A stretch of DNA of 64,000 bases from Anaerolineales bacterium UBA2200 (GTDB lineage: Bacteria > Chloroflexota > Anaerolineae > UBA2200). The stretch is from NCBI GenBank assembly GCA_002327925.1, contig DCVA01000040.1, forward strand, positions 1 through 64,000, in the 5' to 3' direction. A model generated the notes under the pieces. It ran no database searches. It was not told where the DNA came from and saw nothing but the letters and a program-made list of their open reading frames with translations. This document shows, one piece after another, positions 16,784 through 24,989 of the stretch. The translations under genes were made by a program, and so were the position numbers. Position 1 is the stretch's first letter. Every line of letters begins with the position of its first letter.

Positions 16784-17734
16784 GTGGTGGAGACTGCGCA
16801 GTTGTCCTTCCTTCCGCCTCAGGAGCCGCAGGCAGACACCCGTGTCGATGCGCCTCTGGACGCCCGCACCTCCCTGCATCGCGCTGCCGAGGCTTTCCAC
16901 GCGCATCTGATCTCCGAAGAGCGCAGCCTGAACACGATCCGAGCCTTCGATAGCGACCTGCGCCTTCTGCAGAGCTACCTGGGCACCCGGGCAGTGATAG
17001 GCCACATCCGGCATGCGGACCTGGATTCCTTTGTACGGTATCTGCGTCAGGGGCGCGGGGTGCGCTGCAATGCCAAGTCCCTTTCGCGACGCGTCACCAC
17101 CCTCAGAGTGTTTTTCGGCTGGTTGACAGACACCCGGGTCGTCTCGTCTGACCCGGCAGCGCTGCTCACTCACCCCCGCGTGGCCACTCCCCTCCCGAGG
17201 GTGCTATCGGCTTCCGAAGTGAACCTGCTGCTCGCCGCCACGGAGGGGATGCGCACAGACACTGCTCGCGAGGATGCTCGTCCCCATGTGCTGGCCACAC
17301 TCCTGCTGAGCACGGGTATCAAGAAGGGGGAGTGTATGGCGCTGACTGTGCTGGATATAGACCCTTCTGATAGCGAAGGACCGTCGGTTTTCATTCACTA
17401 CGACACCGTTCGTCACCGCCACAAGGAGCGCCGCCTGCGCTTGCCGGCGGGGTTCGGGCAAGTCCTGGAGGAGTATTTGAGGCAGTATCAGCCGGCTTCC
17501 CGGCTGTTCGAGTGCAGCGCACGCAACCTGGAATACGTGCTGGATCAGGCCTCTCGACGAGCTGGACTGCCTGCCCGTCGAGCCTGCTTCGAGGTTCTGC
17601 GCTACACCTGCGCCCTGCGTGATCTGCGCGATGGTGTGGAACCAGACACCCTGCGGCGTAAGCTGGGCGTCTCTGAAATCACCTGGATCGAGACCCTGGC
17701 AAAGCTTCAGCGACTGAACACGCCAGTCATCTGA
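16784..17734 (+). CDS. Tyrosine-recombinase-fold protein lacking catalytic residues
   Basis: 316 aa from GTG with AAGGAGA upstream. An N-terminal SAM-like core-binding domain (about 32-130) and a C-terminal Xer/phage-integrase-like domain (about 137-310) are clear. The expected catalytic set is largely gone. The first Arg (in S-T-G-L-R) is Lys180, the His of H-x-x-R is Glu270 (E-V-L-R, with Arg273 kept), the LGH His is Val296, and the nucleophilic Tyr position is Leu305. It should bind DNA without cutting, or act as a structural or regulatory protein. There is no att site, transposase or phage gene nearby, so it is not a recent mobile element. Confidence 0.8.
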   Translation: MVETAQLSFLPPQEPQADTRVDAPLDARTSLHRAAEAFHAHLISEERSLNTIRAFDSDLRLLQSYLGTRAVIGHIRHADLDSFVRYLRQGRGVRCNAKSLSRRVTTLRVFFGWLTDTRVVSSDPAALLTHPRVATPLPRVLSASEVNLLLAATEGMRTDTAREDARPHVLATLLLSTGIKKGECMALTVLDIDPSDSEGPSVFIHYDTVRHRHKERRLRLPAGFGQVLEEYLRQYQPASRLFECSARNLEYVLDQASRRAGLPARRACFEVLRYTCALRDLRDGVEPDTLRRKLGVSEITWIETLAKLQRLNTPVI

Positions 17735-17747
17735 CCCGACTCGCCGG

Positions 17748-18617
17748 CTACGCTTCGAGCGCACTTGCCGGGAAGTAGCACACTCCGACTGTGCCCGGGC
17801 CAGTGTGCGTCGCAAGGGCCGAAGAGAGGTCGGTGGTGAGACTCTCGGCGCAGTCAAAGGCCTTTTCGACCATCTGGCGAAGCGTCTGGGCGGCGTCCGG
17901 ATCGGCAGCGTGCACGATAGCCGACTTGATGCGTCCGCCCAGGCCGACCTTCTCTGCGATCAGGTCAATCATCTTGCGGTAGGTGGCCAGGCGACCGCGT
18001 GCCTGCCCGAGTGCCACAATCACCCCGTCGTCCATGCTGATGATGGGCTTCAGGTTCAACACGGAGCCCACCAGATGCTTGGCTCTGCCGATTCGTCCGC
18101 CCAGATAGAGGTAGCGCAGCGTGTCGGCCGTCTGCAGCATTCGGGTGACCGGAATCATGCGCTGCGCCAGCGCCAGCAACTGCTCCATGCTGGCACCGGC
18201 CAGGGCCAGGCGAGCGCCCTCCAGGGCAATCCAGCCCTGGCCCATTGACACATTTCGTGTATCCACCACCTCAATGCGCAGCCCCGAAATCTCAGAACTC
18301 ACCATCTCCTTCGCCAGCAGTGCCGCCTGGTACGCCCCGCTCCCCAGAGAAGTCATGCAGTAGATGATCATCTGTCGTGTGCGCCCGGCAGCCTCCTGGA
18401 GTTTTGCCACATAGTCAGCCGGGCCCGGATTGGCCGATTTCGGCACGATCCCCTCACGCATGTGACCCAGAAATTCATCTCGAGTGATATCGACATGGTC
18501 GCGGTACTGATTCGTACCAAGGTGCACATAGTACGGCACCCAGGCGATCCGGTACTCGTCATAGAACGAGTCAGGCAGACTGGCGCAGCTGTCGGCGATT
18601 ACGGCGATGTTGTTCAA
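17748..18617 (-). CDS. DegV-family fatty-acid-binding protein
   Basis: 289 aa. The start V-I-A-D-S-C-A-S-L-P-D and the lipid-headgroup segments (KSANPGPADY with Ser/Thr contacts, MTSLGSGAYQAA, DTRNVSMGQG) match DegV/FakB proteins. These bind a fatty acid for phosphorylation by a FakA kinase, which is not in this window. It lies downstream of the acp gene and the deleted reductase cassette, consistent with lipid metabolism. It converges on the recombinase-like gene with only 13 nt between stops. Confidence 0.88.
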   Translation of the reverse strand: MNNIAVIADSCASLPDSFYDEYRIAWVPYYVHLGTNQYRDHVDITRDEFLGHMREGIVPKSANPGPADYVAKLQEAAGRTRQMIIYCMTSLGSGAYQAALLAKEMVSSEISGLRIEVVDTRNVSMGQGWIALEGARLALAGASMEQLLALAQRMIPVTRMLQTADTLRYLYLGGRIGRAKHLVGSVLNLKPIISMDDGVIVALGQARGRLATYRKMIDLIAEKVGLGGRIKSAIVHAADPDAAQTLRQMVEKAFDCAESLTTDLSSALATHTGPGTVGVCYFPASALEA

Positions 18618-18629
18618 CTGGCTCTCCTC

Positions 18630-18926
18630 TCAGTGAGTTGCCCCGATGGACAGGGCGAATAGCTGCACAAATCGTTCTGCTGTGCGCTGCTCGGGCGGAA
18701 ACCTGGCCCTCAGGCGGTAGTTGCGGGCCATTTCGCGTCCCCGACCTCTCTGCCACAAGTCCGAATAGGCAGAAAGAGCCCGGGCTGATACGTCGGCCTG
18801 GACGACCGCCCCGGCAATGACCTCCGCGGCCAATCGCCCTGCGGCCATGCCGTTGGCAATGCCGCCCCCGGTCAGCAGATCAACTTGACGGGCGGCTCCC
18901 GCAGGTCCAGTGCATCGACGGAACAA
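18630..18926 (-). pseudogene. C-terminal remnant of a geranylgeranyl-reductase-type flavoenzyme
   Basis: In this frame the last roughly 95 residues of a geranylgeranyl reductase-family protein can be read: A-A-R-Q-V-D-L-L-T-G-G-G-I-A-N-G-M-A-A-G-R, then a helical tail with M-A-R-N-Y-R-L-R. The intact protein is about 380-400 aa with an N-terminal FAD-binding fold, and that part is absent. The upstream DNA instead encodes the start of a ferredoxin in another frame. The ATG at the 5' end of this frame lies inside the ferredoxin-coding bases and has no ribosome site, so translation is unlikely. A deletion of roughly 1 kb is the simplest explanation. Confidence 0.75.
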
Positions 18927-19075
18927 ACGCTGACGCAGGAGCCGCAGTAGGCGCAGCGATCCGCATCAACGGCTACCAAGCTGTCCTCCAGGGTGTGATT
19001 GGGGGGGTACGGTTCGACAACGGAAGGCGCAAGTGCGGGCACCATCTCGGTTGGAGGCCTCGCCCTCACCTGCAC
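18872..19075 (-). pseudogene. Truncated 4Fe-4S ferredoxin fused to the reductase remnant
   Basis: 67 codons. One complete cluster motif C-A-Y-C-G-S-C-V-S-V-C is present at about residues 41-51, followed by S-V-D-A-L-D-L. A second cluster motif should follow in this small ferredoxin type, but the frame breaks within a few codons into the reductase C-terminal sequence and stops. The ferredoxin is therefore cut in half by the same event that removed the reductase N terminus. The start is uncertain (GTG at 19075 or ATG about 30 nt later). Ferredoxin plus geranylgeranyl reductase is a known neighbour pair, which supports the reading. Confidence 0.7.
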
Positions 19076-19084
19076 TGACTGTCC

Positions 19085-19110
19085 GAGAGAGGCGTGGAAA
19101 CGCCTCTCTC
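19085..19110. other. Perfect 11-bp inverted repeat between acpP and the ferredoxin remnant
   Basis: Arms GAGAGAGGCGT and ACGCCTCTCTC with a GGAA loop, 25 nt past the acpP stop. No T run follows on the minus strand, so it is a weak terminator or an RNA-stabilising hairpin at the 3' end of acpP. It could also protect acpP mRNA from decay of the broken genes downstream. Confidence 0.7.
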
Positions 19111-19135
19111 GCTGCAGGCAACCCTTGAAGAGGAG

Positions 19136-19375
19136 CTAGGCCTGGGCGCCGCGTGACTCCAGGTACGTGACTGCCTCGCCCACGGTCTTGATCCCCTGCG
19201 CCTCTTCGTCAGAAATAGTCCCGCCGAACTCTTCCTCAAAGGCCATGATCAGCTCGACCAAATCCAGTGAATCTGCGCCCAGCTCTTCACGGAATCGAGC
19301 TTCGGCGACGATCTTCTCCGGGGCAATCCCCAGCTGGTCGATGATGATCTTCTTCACTCGTTCGAAAATGTCCAC
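19136..19375 (-). CDS. acpP: Acyl carrier protein
   Basis: 79 aa, standard ACP size, strongly acidic. The phosphopantetheine attachment Ser lies in [11 protein letters not shown] (about residue 36). The ends, [12 protein letters not shown] and [10 protein letters not shown], are typical. It carries acyl chains in fatty-acid synthesis. Transcribed alone or with the damaged ferredoxin/reductase and degV from a strong promoter at 19415-19443. Confidence 0.97.
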   Translation of the reverse strand: MDIFERVKKIIIDQLGIAPEKIVAEARFREELGADSLDLVELIMAFEEEFGGTISDEEAQGIKTVGEAVTYLESRGAQA

Positions 19376-19414
19376 GATAATGTCTCCCTTCCCGCTATAT
19401 CAGCTTCTCGCGCT

Positions 19415-19443
19415 ATTGTAGCGATCTTGCTTTGTGCAGTCAA
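19415..19443 (-). promoter_or_regulatory. Promoter of acpP
   Basis: Minus strand: -35 TTGACT, 17-nt spacer, -10 TACAAT, about 40 nt before the ACP start. Confidence 0.75.
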
Positions 19444-19481
19444 CTGTCGCCACGATGCTGGACCCTGCGGCCCGATGAGCT

Positions 19482-19510
19482 TTGACTTGCAGGGCGTGCT
19501 GGCGTATGAT
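19482..19510 (+). promoter_or_regulatory. Promoter of fni
   Basis: Plus strand: -35 TTGACT, 17-nt spacer, -10 TATGAT, about 70 nt before the fni start. It is divergent from the acpP promoter. Confidence 0.7.
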
Positions 19511-19581
19511 GACATCGTCGGCGTCGTTGGCCTGCTCTTGATTGAGAACACCGCCCCCGCAAACGGGTTACGGAGATGCAG

Positions 19582-20640
19582 ATGTCGGATTCGCACGCCA
19601 GGCGCAAGCAGGACCATCTGCGGATTTGCCGCGACGAGGATGTCGGCTCCCGGGGTATCAGCACGGGTCTCGAGCGCTACCGTCTGCTCCACAATGCCCT
19701 GCCGGAGCTGAACCTGGCCGACGTCGATCTGAGCGCGCAGTTCTTGGGCCACCCGCTTCGCGCGCCGGTACTGGTATCGGCCATCACGGGTGGGACGGCG
19801 CGCGCGGAGCGCATTAACCTGCACCTGGCTGAGGCGGCCGAAAAACTGGGGTTGGCGATGTCCGTTGGATCGCAGCGTGCTGCCCTGGAGGATCCTCGAC
19901 AGGAGCGTACCTATCAGGTGCGCCGCGTTGCCCCACACATTCTCCTCTTCGCCAATCTTGGTGCAGTGCAGCTCAACTATGGCTACAGTGTCGATCAGTG
20001 CCGGCGCGCGGTTGAGATGATCCAGGCTGACGCGCTGGTGCTGCATCTCAACTCAATCCAGGAGGCGTTGCAGCCTCATGGCAACACGGATTTCTCCGGT
20101 CTGCTCCGGCGTATCTCCTGCGTGTGCCGCGATGTGGGCGTGCCCGTGATCGTGAAGGAAGTCGGGTGGGGCGTCTCTGGCGCAGTCGCCAAACAATTGC
20201 AGGACGCCGGGGTGGCCGCGGTGGATGTTGCCGGCGCCGGTGGAACGTCCTGGAGTGAGGTCGAGCTGCATCGTGCCACAGACCCGCTTCGCAGGCGTCT
20301 GGCTCGGGACCTGGCCGGCTGGGGCGTTCCGACGGCGGAGGCGCTCCTCCAGTGCCGCACGGCCGCTCCCACTTTGCCGCTAGTCGCCAGCGGTGGCATA
20401 GAGTCCGGCCCGCAGGCCGCCGTTGCCCTGGCCCTTGGCGCTGAGCTGGTGGGGTTGGCGCGCCCCTTGCTCATTCCGGCCATGAGTTCTGAGAAGGCCG
20501 TCATCAATGAACTGACGGTGGTGATCGAAGGCATCCGACTGGCCATGTTCGGATGCGGCGCGGACAGCATAGCCGCCCTGCGCTCTATGGCAGTAGCTGA
20601 GATCCCGCCGCCCGTTCCTCAACTGAGAGGGTACATGTGA
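19582..20640 (+). CDS. fni: Type 2 isopentenyl-diphosphate delta-isomerase
   Basis: 352 aa from the second ATG, which sits 6 nt after GGAG; the first ATG at 19576 is too close to that site. The FMN-dependent TIM-barrel isomerase motifs are present: R-K-x-D-H-L near the N terminus, S-A-I-T-G-G-T, HLNSIQEALQPHGNTDF with the catalytic Gln, VKEVGWGVS, and the C-terminal phosphate site VASGGIESG. It interconverts IPP and DMAPP for isoprenoid synthesis. Coupled by a GTGA overlap to the prenyl synthase, so both products are made together. Confidence 0.95.
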   Translation: MSDSHARRKQDHLRICRDEDVGSRGISTGLERYRLLHNALPELNLADVDLSAQFLGHPLRAPVLVSAITGGTARAERINLHLAEAAEKLGLAMSVGSQRAALEDPRQERTYQVRRVAPHILLFANLGAVQLNYGYSVDQCRRAVEMIQADALVLHLNSIQEALQPHGNTDFSGLLRRISCVCRDVGVPVIVKEVGWGVSGAVAKQLQDAGVAAVDVAGAGGTSWSEVELHRATDPLRRRLARDLAGWGVPTAEALLQCRTAAPTLPLVASGGIESGPQAAVALALGAELVGLARPLLIPAMSSEKAVINELTVVIEGIRLAMFGCGADSIAALRSMAVAEIPPPVPQLRGYM

Positions 20641-21656
20641 AAGCTGAGCTTGCTCCCTACCTGGAGGCAGTGGAGGACGAGATCCGCTCCATCGTGAGCT
20701 CTGGCGAGCCGGACCTGTCACCTTTCTACGGGATGATGCTGTACCACCTCGGCTGGCTCGATGCCCGGCTCTTGCCCTTCCGGGCAGAATCGGGCAAGCG
20801 CATCCGTCCTCTCTTGTGCCTGCTTTCGAATCAAGCTGCTGGCGGCGACTGGCGCAAGGCCGTTCCTGCCGCCGCTGCTCTCGAGCTGTTGCACAGCTTT
20901 TCGCTGCTGCACGACGACATCGAAGACCAGAGTTCGACTCGCCGCGGGCGGGCGACTGTGTGGAAGGTCTGGGGTCTGGCACACGGCGTGAACTCGGGCG
21001 ACGCCATGCTCATGCTGGCGCACACGGCAATGAATCGCCTCAGCGAACACGGGGTTGAACCGAGCGTCATTCTCAATGCGATTTCCACTTTCGACCGTTG
21101 CGCCCTGGAACTCTGCCAGGGTCAGTACCTGGACATTTCCACGGAGGGCAATCTCCAACTCACCGAGGAAGCCTACCTGCGCACCATAGGCGGCAAGACA
21201 GCTGCCCTCATCGCTGCTTCGACAGAGCTGGGGGCCATGCTGGCAGGCGCGGCAGTCGAGCGGGAGCACTACCGCAGCTTTGGTAGGAACCTGGGCCTGG
21301 CCTTCCAGATGGTCGATGACCTGCTGGGTATCTGGGGCGACCCTGCGCTGACGGGTAAGCCCGCCGACGACGACATGCGCTGCCGCAAGATGACTTTGCC
21401 TGTGATCCCGGGGCTCAAGAGCCCTGTGGTAGGCGCAGAACTAAAGGCCCTTTACCGGCGGCCCCTGTGGACCGAAATGGAGATCGCCCGGGCCGTGGAG
21501 CTGGTGGACGCGTCCGGATCGCGCAATTATGTACAGTCCATCGCCTCGGAGTATCAAGCGCGGGCAGAGATGGCGCTGCAGCAGGCAAGTCCCCGCCAGC
21601 CGGCGGCGGCACTTCTCCGCAAGCTGTCCGACTCCCTCACGGCACGGAGCCAGTAG
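20637..21656 (+). CDS. Polyprenyl diphosphate synthase (GGPP-type)
   Basis: 339 aa from a GTG overlapping the fni stop. The first aspartate-rich motif is L-L-H-D-D-I-E-D with the S-S-T-R-R-G Arg pair; the second is F-Q-M-V-D-D-L-L-G-I-W-G-D. The IPP-binding G-K-R-I-R-P is at the N terminus, and the second motif is followed by K-M-T-L-P. It condenses IPP with allylic diphosphates. Exact chain length is not determined, though the bulky residues before the first motif (S-F-S-L-L) do not suggest a very short product. Pairs with fni and, before its deletion, with the geranylgeranyl reductase across the divergent promoter. Confidence 0.92.
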   Translation: MKAELAPYLEAVEDEIRSIVSSGEPDLSPFYGMMLYHLGWLDARLLPFRAESGKRIRPLLCLLSNQAAGGDWRKAVPAAAALELLHSFSLLHDDIEDQSSTRRGRATVWKVWGLAHGVNSGDAMLMLAHTAMNRLSEHGVEPSVILNAISTFDRCALELCQGQYLDISTEGNLQLTEEAYLRTIGGKTAALIAASTELGAMLAGAAVEREHYRSFGRNLGLAFQMVDDLLGIWGDPALTGKPADDDMRCRKMTLPVIPGLKSPVVGAELKALYRRPLWTEMEIARAVELVDASGSRNYVQSIASEYQARAEMALQQASPRQPAAALLRKLSDSLTARSQ

Positions 21657-21909
21657 CCGCTCAGGCGTTCATGGGTCCGGGGAGGCATCTTTCCCGCTCG
21701 CCGGGCACTCCGTTCCGAGAGTCAGCTATCCGTCAGCTCTTCTTCATGAATCTCCACCTGTTGCGAGTATACTGGGAAAGGATGGAGTCACTCAGGCTCT
21801 GAATGCGTGACACGTGATGCGTCAGGCCGCTTCTGTCCCGCTAGGGGAGAGGTAGACGGCCCTCCCCGGAGTCGTCCGGGGGCTATAGCATGCGACAAGG
21901 AGGTTCCTC

Positions 21910-22662
21910 ATGGGTTGGGTTTGGCTCTTTACCATTCTGGTGTTTGTGTTTGTCTACCTGGTATCTGGCATTCGCCTTCTGTACGAGTATCAGCGGGGCG
22001 TGGTCTTCACTCTGGGCCGCTATTCGGGCACCCGGAGCCCGGGACTGACCTGGATTGCACCGATTTTCCAGAATATGCGCGTGGTCGACATGCGCATCAC
22101 GACCGCGGACATCCCGAAGCAAGAGGTGATCACTCGCGACAACATCACCATCTTGGCGAATACCGTGGTGTACTATCGCGTGGAAAGGCCGCAGGACGCG
22201 ATCATCAAGATCCAGGACTATGGGTACGCCGTCAGGCAGTACACGCAGACTGCGTTGCGTGACGTGGTTGGCAACGCAGAGATGGACTCGGTACTCAGCG
22301 AGCGTCAGAAGATCGCCGACAGCATTCGTGAGATCGTCGATGCTGAGACCTCCGGCTGGGGCATCGACATCATATCCATCAAGATACAGGAAATCGAGCT
22401 GCCGGCGGAGATGAAGCGTGCCATGGCAAAGCAGGCTGAGGCTGAGCGCGAGCGGCGTGCCGTCATCATCGCCTCTCAGGGTGAGTTGTCGGCGTCCGAG
22501 AACCTGCAGAAGGCAGCCGAGATGCTGGGCCAGAGCGATGGAGCCCTGCACCTTCGGACGTTGCAGACCATCCGCGATATCGCCGCCGATCCGTCGGAAA
22601 AGATCATCATCTTCATGCCGAACAGCATGCAGGAGACTCTCGGCAAGATCGTCAAGGGCTAG
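21910..22662 (+). CDS. Slipin (stomatin-like SPFH membrane protein)
   Basis: 250 aa. One N-terminal membrane helix (4-22) is followed by the SPFH/Band 7 domain: EYQRGVVFTLGRYSGTRSPGL, then NITILANTVVYYRV, and a C-terminal coiled-coil A-K-Q-A-E-A-E-R-E-R-R. This is the slipin subfamily that scaffolds membrane microdomains. No NfeD-type protease partner is adjacent. A 7-bp hairpin (CCCCGGA-GTCG-TCCGGGG, 21864-21881) lies just before the AAGGAGG ribosome site. The other roughly 200 nt of the upstream gap show no gene. Confidence 0.93.
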   Translation: MGWVWLFTILVFVFVYLVSGIRLLYEYQRGVVFTLGRYSGTRSPGLTWIAPIFQNMRVVDMRITTADIPKQEVITRDNITILANTVVYYRVERPQDAIIKIQDYGYAVRQYTQTALRDVVGNAEMDSVLSERQKIADSIREIVDAETSGWGIDIISIKIQEIELPAEMKRAMAKQAEAERERRAVIIASQGELSASENLQKAAEMLGQSDGALHLRTLQTIRDIAADPSEKIIIFMPNSMQETLGKIVKG

Positions 22663-22667
22663 AGCAC

Positions 22668-23495
22668 ATGCTGCGCCACATGATCCGTAAGCGTCTGGAG
22701 AAAGCTCAGCGTGACGGGCGCTTGCAGGGGCCAGAGGGCGAGAGACTGCTGGAGCTGCAGAATGCACTCCAACAGGGGGTCGGCGCACCTTCCTTGGTGT
22801 ACCAATCGATGGTGAGCCCCGGCCATTCCAGGCTCGACAGCAGCTATCACTATCTGCAGCTCGCGTTCAACGAGGACGTTCGGCAGATGAGGCGCGTCTT
22901 GCCCTCGATCGTCCGCAACGAGCGCATCTTGATCGAGGCGGGCACCCCCTATCTCAAGCGCGAGGGCATGGCAGGCATCCGCGCCATCCGTTCAATCTGG
23001 CCCGGGCACATCGTAGCGGACCTCAAGGCCTCGGACGGCGGTGCGGAGGAGGCCCAGATGGCGCTTGAAGCGGGTGCCACAGCATCGACGGTGCTGGGCA
23101 ACTCACCTATCGAGACCCTGGATCGCTTCATCGCTGCCTGTCGCGTTTCGGAGATGGCGTCGATGATTGATATGCTGGGTGTGCCGGATCCCCTGCGCGT
23201 GGTCATGCAGCTCAAGCTCCCTCCGGATGTCATAGTGCTGCATCGCGGCCGAGATGAGGAAAACACACGCGGGAAGGTAATTCAGTACAGGCATGTCACC
23301 CGTCTCCGCAGCAAGTTCGATATGCTGATCTCGGCAGCAGGTGGTGTCGATTTGCGCGAGGCGCGCAGCGCCGTCTTCAATGGGGCGAGCATTGTGGTGG
23401 TCAATGTGGTCTCACCCGGCAAGCCCTGGCAGGGCATCCCCGCCAATGGCGACGTGGGTGCCATGGCCCGTTCCTTCCTCGAAGAAATCGAGTAG
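22668..23495 (+). CDS. Orotidine-phosphate decarboxylase/hexulose-phosphate synthase family (HUMPS) enzyme
   Basis: 275 aa, starting 5 nt after slipin. An N-terminal helical extension of about 60 residues precedes the barrel. Barrel motifs follow the hexulose-6-phosphate synthase pattern: L-I-E-A-G-T-P-Y-L-K, then I-V-A-D-L-K-A-S-D-G-G (D-x-K-x-x-D active site), VILHRG region and AAGGVDLREA phosphate site. Family reactions include the reversible joining of formaldehyde with ribulose-5-phosphate and OMP decarboxylation. The E-A-G-T-P motif favours the former. No hexulose-phosphate isomerase gene is next to it, so the role may lie in pentose-phosphate supply or be different. Confidence 0.8.
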   Translation: MLRHMIRKRLEKAQRDGRLQGPEGERLLELQNALQQGVGAPSLVYQSMVSPGHSRLDSSYHYLQLAFNEDVRQMRRVLPSIVRNERILIEAGTPYLKREGMAGIRAIRSIWPGHIVADLKASDGGAEEAQMALEAGATASTVLGNSPIETLDRFIAACRVSEMASMIDMLGVPDPLRVVMQLKLPPDVIVLHRGRDEENTRGKVIQYRHVTRLRSKFDMLISAAGGVDLREARSAVFNGASIVVVNVVSPGKPWQGIPANGDVGAMARSFLEEIE

Positions 23496-23631
23496 TCTTC
23501 GGTCTGGTATGGTGGGACAGGCTCCCGATGCGGCGTGATTTGCCCCGGGCGCCTGCCCCACCTGAAGCCCGCATTTGCAGTTTGTCGACCTCGCGCCGTA
23601 CAATCCGCCAACGCCAAGCGGAGTCCAATCG

Positions 23632-24981
23632 ATGGTGATGACATACAAACAGGCCCTTGTCTACTTCTACAGCCTCACCAATTACGAAGTCAAGTCGGCC
23701 TCCGCCTATGCCCCGCAGTACTTCGACCTGTGCCGCGTGCAGCGTTTGTTGGACGCCCTGGGCAATCCGGAGCGCTCGTTTCGCACCATCCACGTGGCCG
23801 GCACGAAAGGGAAGGGCTCCACTTCGGCGGTCCTCGCCTCCATCTTGCAGCAGGCTGGCTACCGAACCGGGCTCTACACCTCGCCTCACCTGCACAGCTT
23901 TCGCGAACGGATTCAGCTCAATGGCGAGATGATTCGCGAGGACGAGGTGGCGCGACTTGCCGAACGGATACGCCCTATAGCCTTGGCTGACCCTGAACTG
24001 ACAACCTTCGAGGTGGCCACCGCCCTGGCGTTTGATCACTTTGCCCGGGCCGGAGCCCAGGTCGTCGTCGTGGAGGTTGGACTGGGAGGACGACTGGATG
24101 CCACCAATGTGGTCCAGCCGATCGTTGCTGTAATCACCACCATCGGCCACGATCATATGCACATCCTCGGCCGCACGCTGGCCGAGATCGCTACGGAGAA
24201 GGCGGGCATCATCAAGCCAGGGACACCCGTGGTATGCGCGCTCCAGGAGGCCGCTGCGATGAGGGTCATCGAGCGCCAGTGCGCTGAGCGTGCCGCGCCT
24301 CTGCACGCAGCATCGCGGCTGTGGCGCTGGCGCGGTACGGACCGCACCCTCCAGTGTCAAGAGTTCACCGCCTCACGCCGCGGAGATGGAGCTCAGACTC
24401 TCCGTGACCTCTGCTTGCCCCTGCTGGGAGCGCACCAGCTTCGCAACGCCGTGGTAGCGCTGGAGACGGTGGAAGTACTGAGGACGGCAAACCTGGCGAT
24501 AGACGAGCAAGCGGTGCGCCTCGGCCTGCGCGCCGTGCGCTGGCCCGGCCGCTTTGAACTGCTGGGAACGAGGCCCTACTTTGTCGTGGACGGAGCCCAC
24601 AACGTGGACTCGGCCCGGGTACTGGCCAGGGCGATCCATGACTACTTCCCTGGAGTCAAGCCGTGGTTCGTGCTCGGGATCCTCAGCGACAAGGATATCC
24701 CGGCCATCCTGAAACAGCTCCTGCCAATCGGCGCAGGGGCCTTTCTGGCCAGCTCGCATCACCCGCGTGCCACCGAGCCTCACGAGCTCCAGCGCCTCGC
24801 GGCTCAGCATCATGTGTCAACCTGGGTGTGCGAATCCATTTCGGAGGCCACATCCCGTGCCATCGAGCAGGCCGGCCCAGACGGACTGGTGGTGGCAGCC
24901 GGTTCCTTCACCACAGCCGGCGCGGCACGCGAGGCCTGGTTTCGTCTGCGTGGGCAGCCTCTCCCTGCCCTGGACCCCTAG
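23632..24981 (+). CDS. folC: Folylpolyglutamate/dihydrofolate synthase
   Basis: 449 aa from the ATG eight bases after CGGAG; the longer frame adds about 20 non-family residues. Mur-ligase fold: P-loop V-A-G-T-K-G-K-G-S-T-S, the SPHLHSFRERIQLNG segment, GLGGRLDATNVV, the H-D-H Mg/ATP region GHDHMHILG, and the C-terminal domain with D-G-A-H-N. It adds glutamate to dihydropteroate and/or folates. Converges on serA with 8 nt between stops and no terminator visible. Confidence 0.94.
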   Translation: MVMTYKQALVYFYSLTNYEVKSASAYAPQYFDLCRVQRLLDALGNPERSFRTIHVAGTKGKGSTSAVLASILQQAGYRTGLYTSPHLHSFRERIQLNGEMIREDEVARLAERIRPIALADPELTTFEVATALAFDHFARAGAQVVVVEVGLGGRLDATNVVQPIVAVITTIGHDHMHILGRTLAEIATEKAGIIKPGTPVVCALQEAAAMRVIERQCAERAAPLHAASRLWRWRGTDRTLQCQEFTASRRGDGAQTLRDLCLPLLGAHQLRNAVVALETVEVLRTANLAIDEQAVRLGLRAVRWPGRFELLGTRPYFVVDGAHNVDSARVLARAIHDYFPGVKPWFVLGILSDKDIPAILKQLLPIGAGAFLASSHHPRATEPHELQRLAAQHHVSTWVCESISEATSRAIEQAGPDGLVVAAGSFTTAGAAREAWFRLRGQPLPALDP

Positions 24982-24989
24982 CCCTTCCG

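Noticed and set aside
16784..17734. Mobile-element integrase marking an island
   Set aside because: Catalytic residues are lost, and no att-like repeat, tRNA or cargo gene is seen at its sides.
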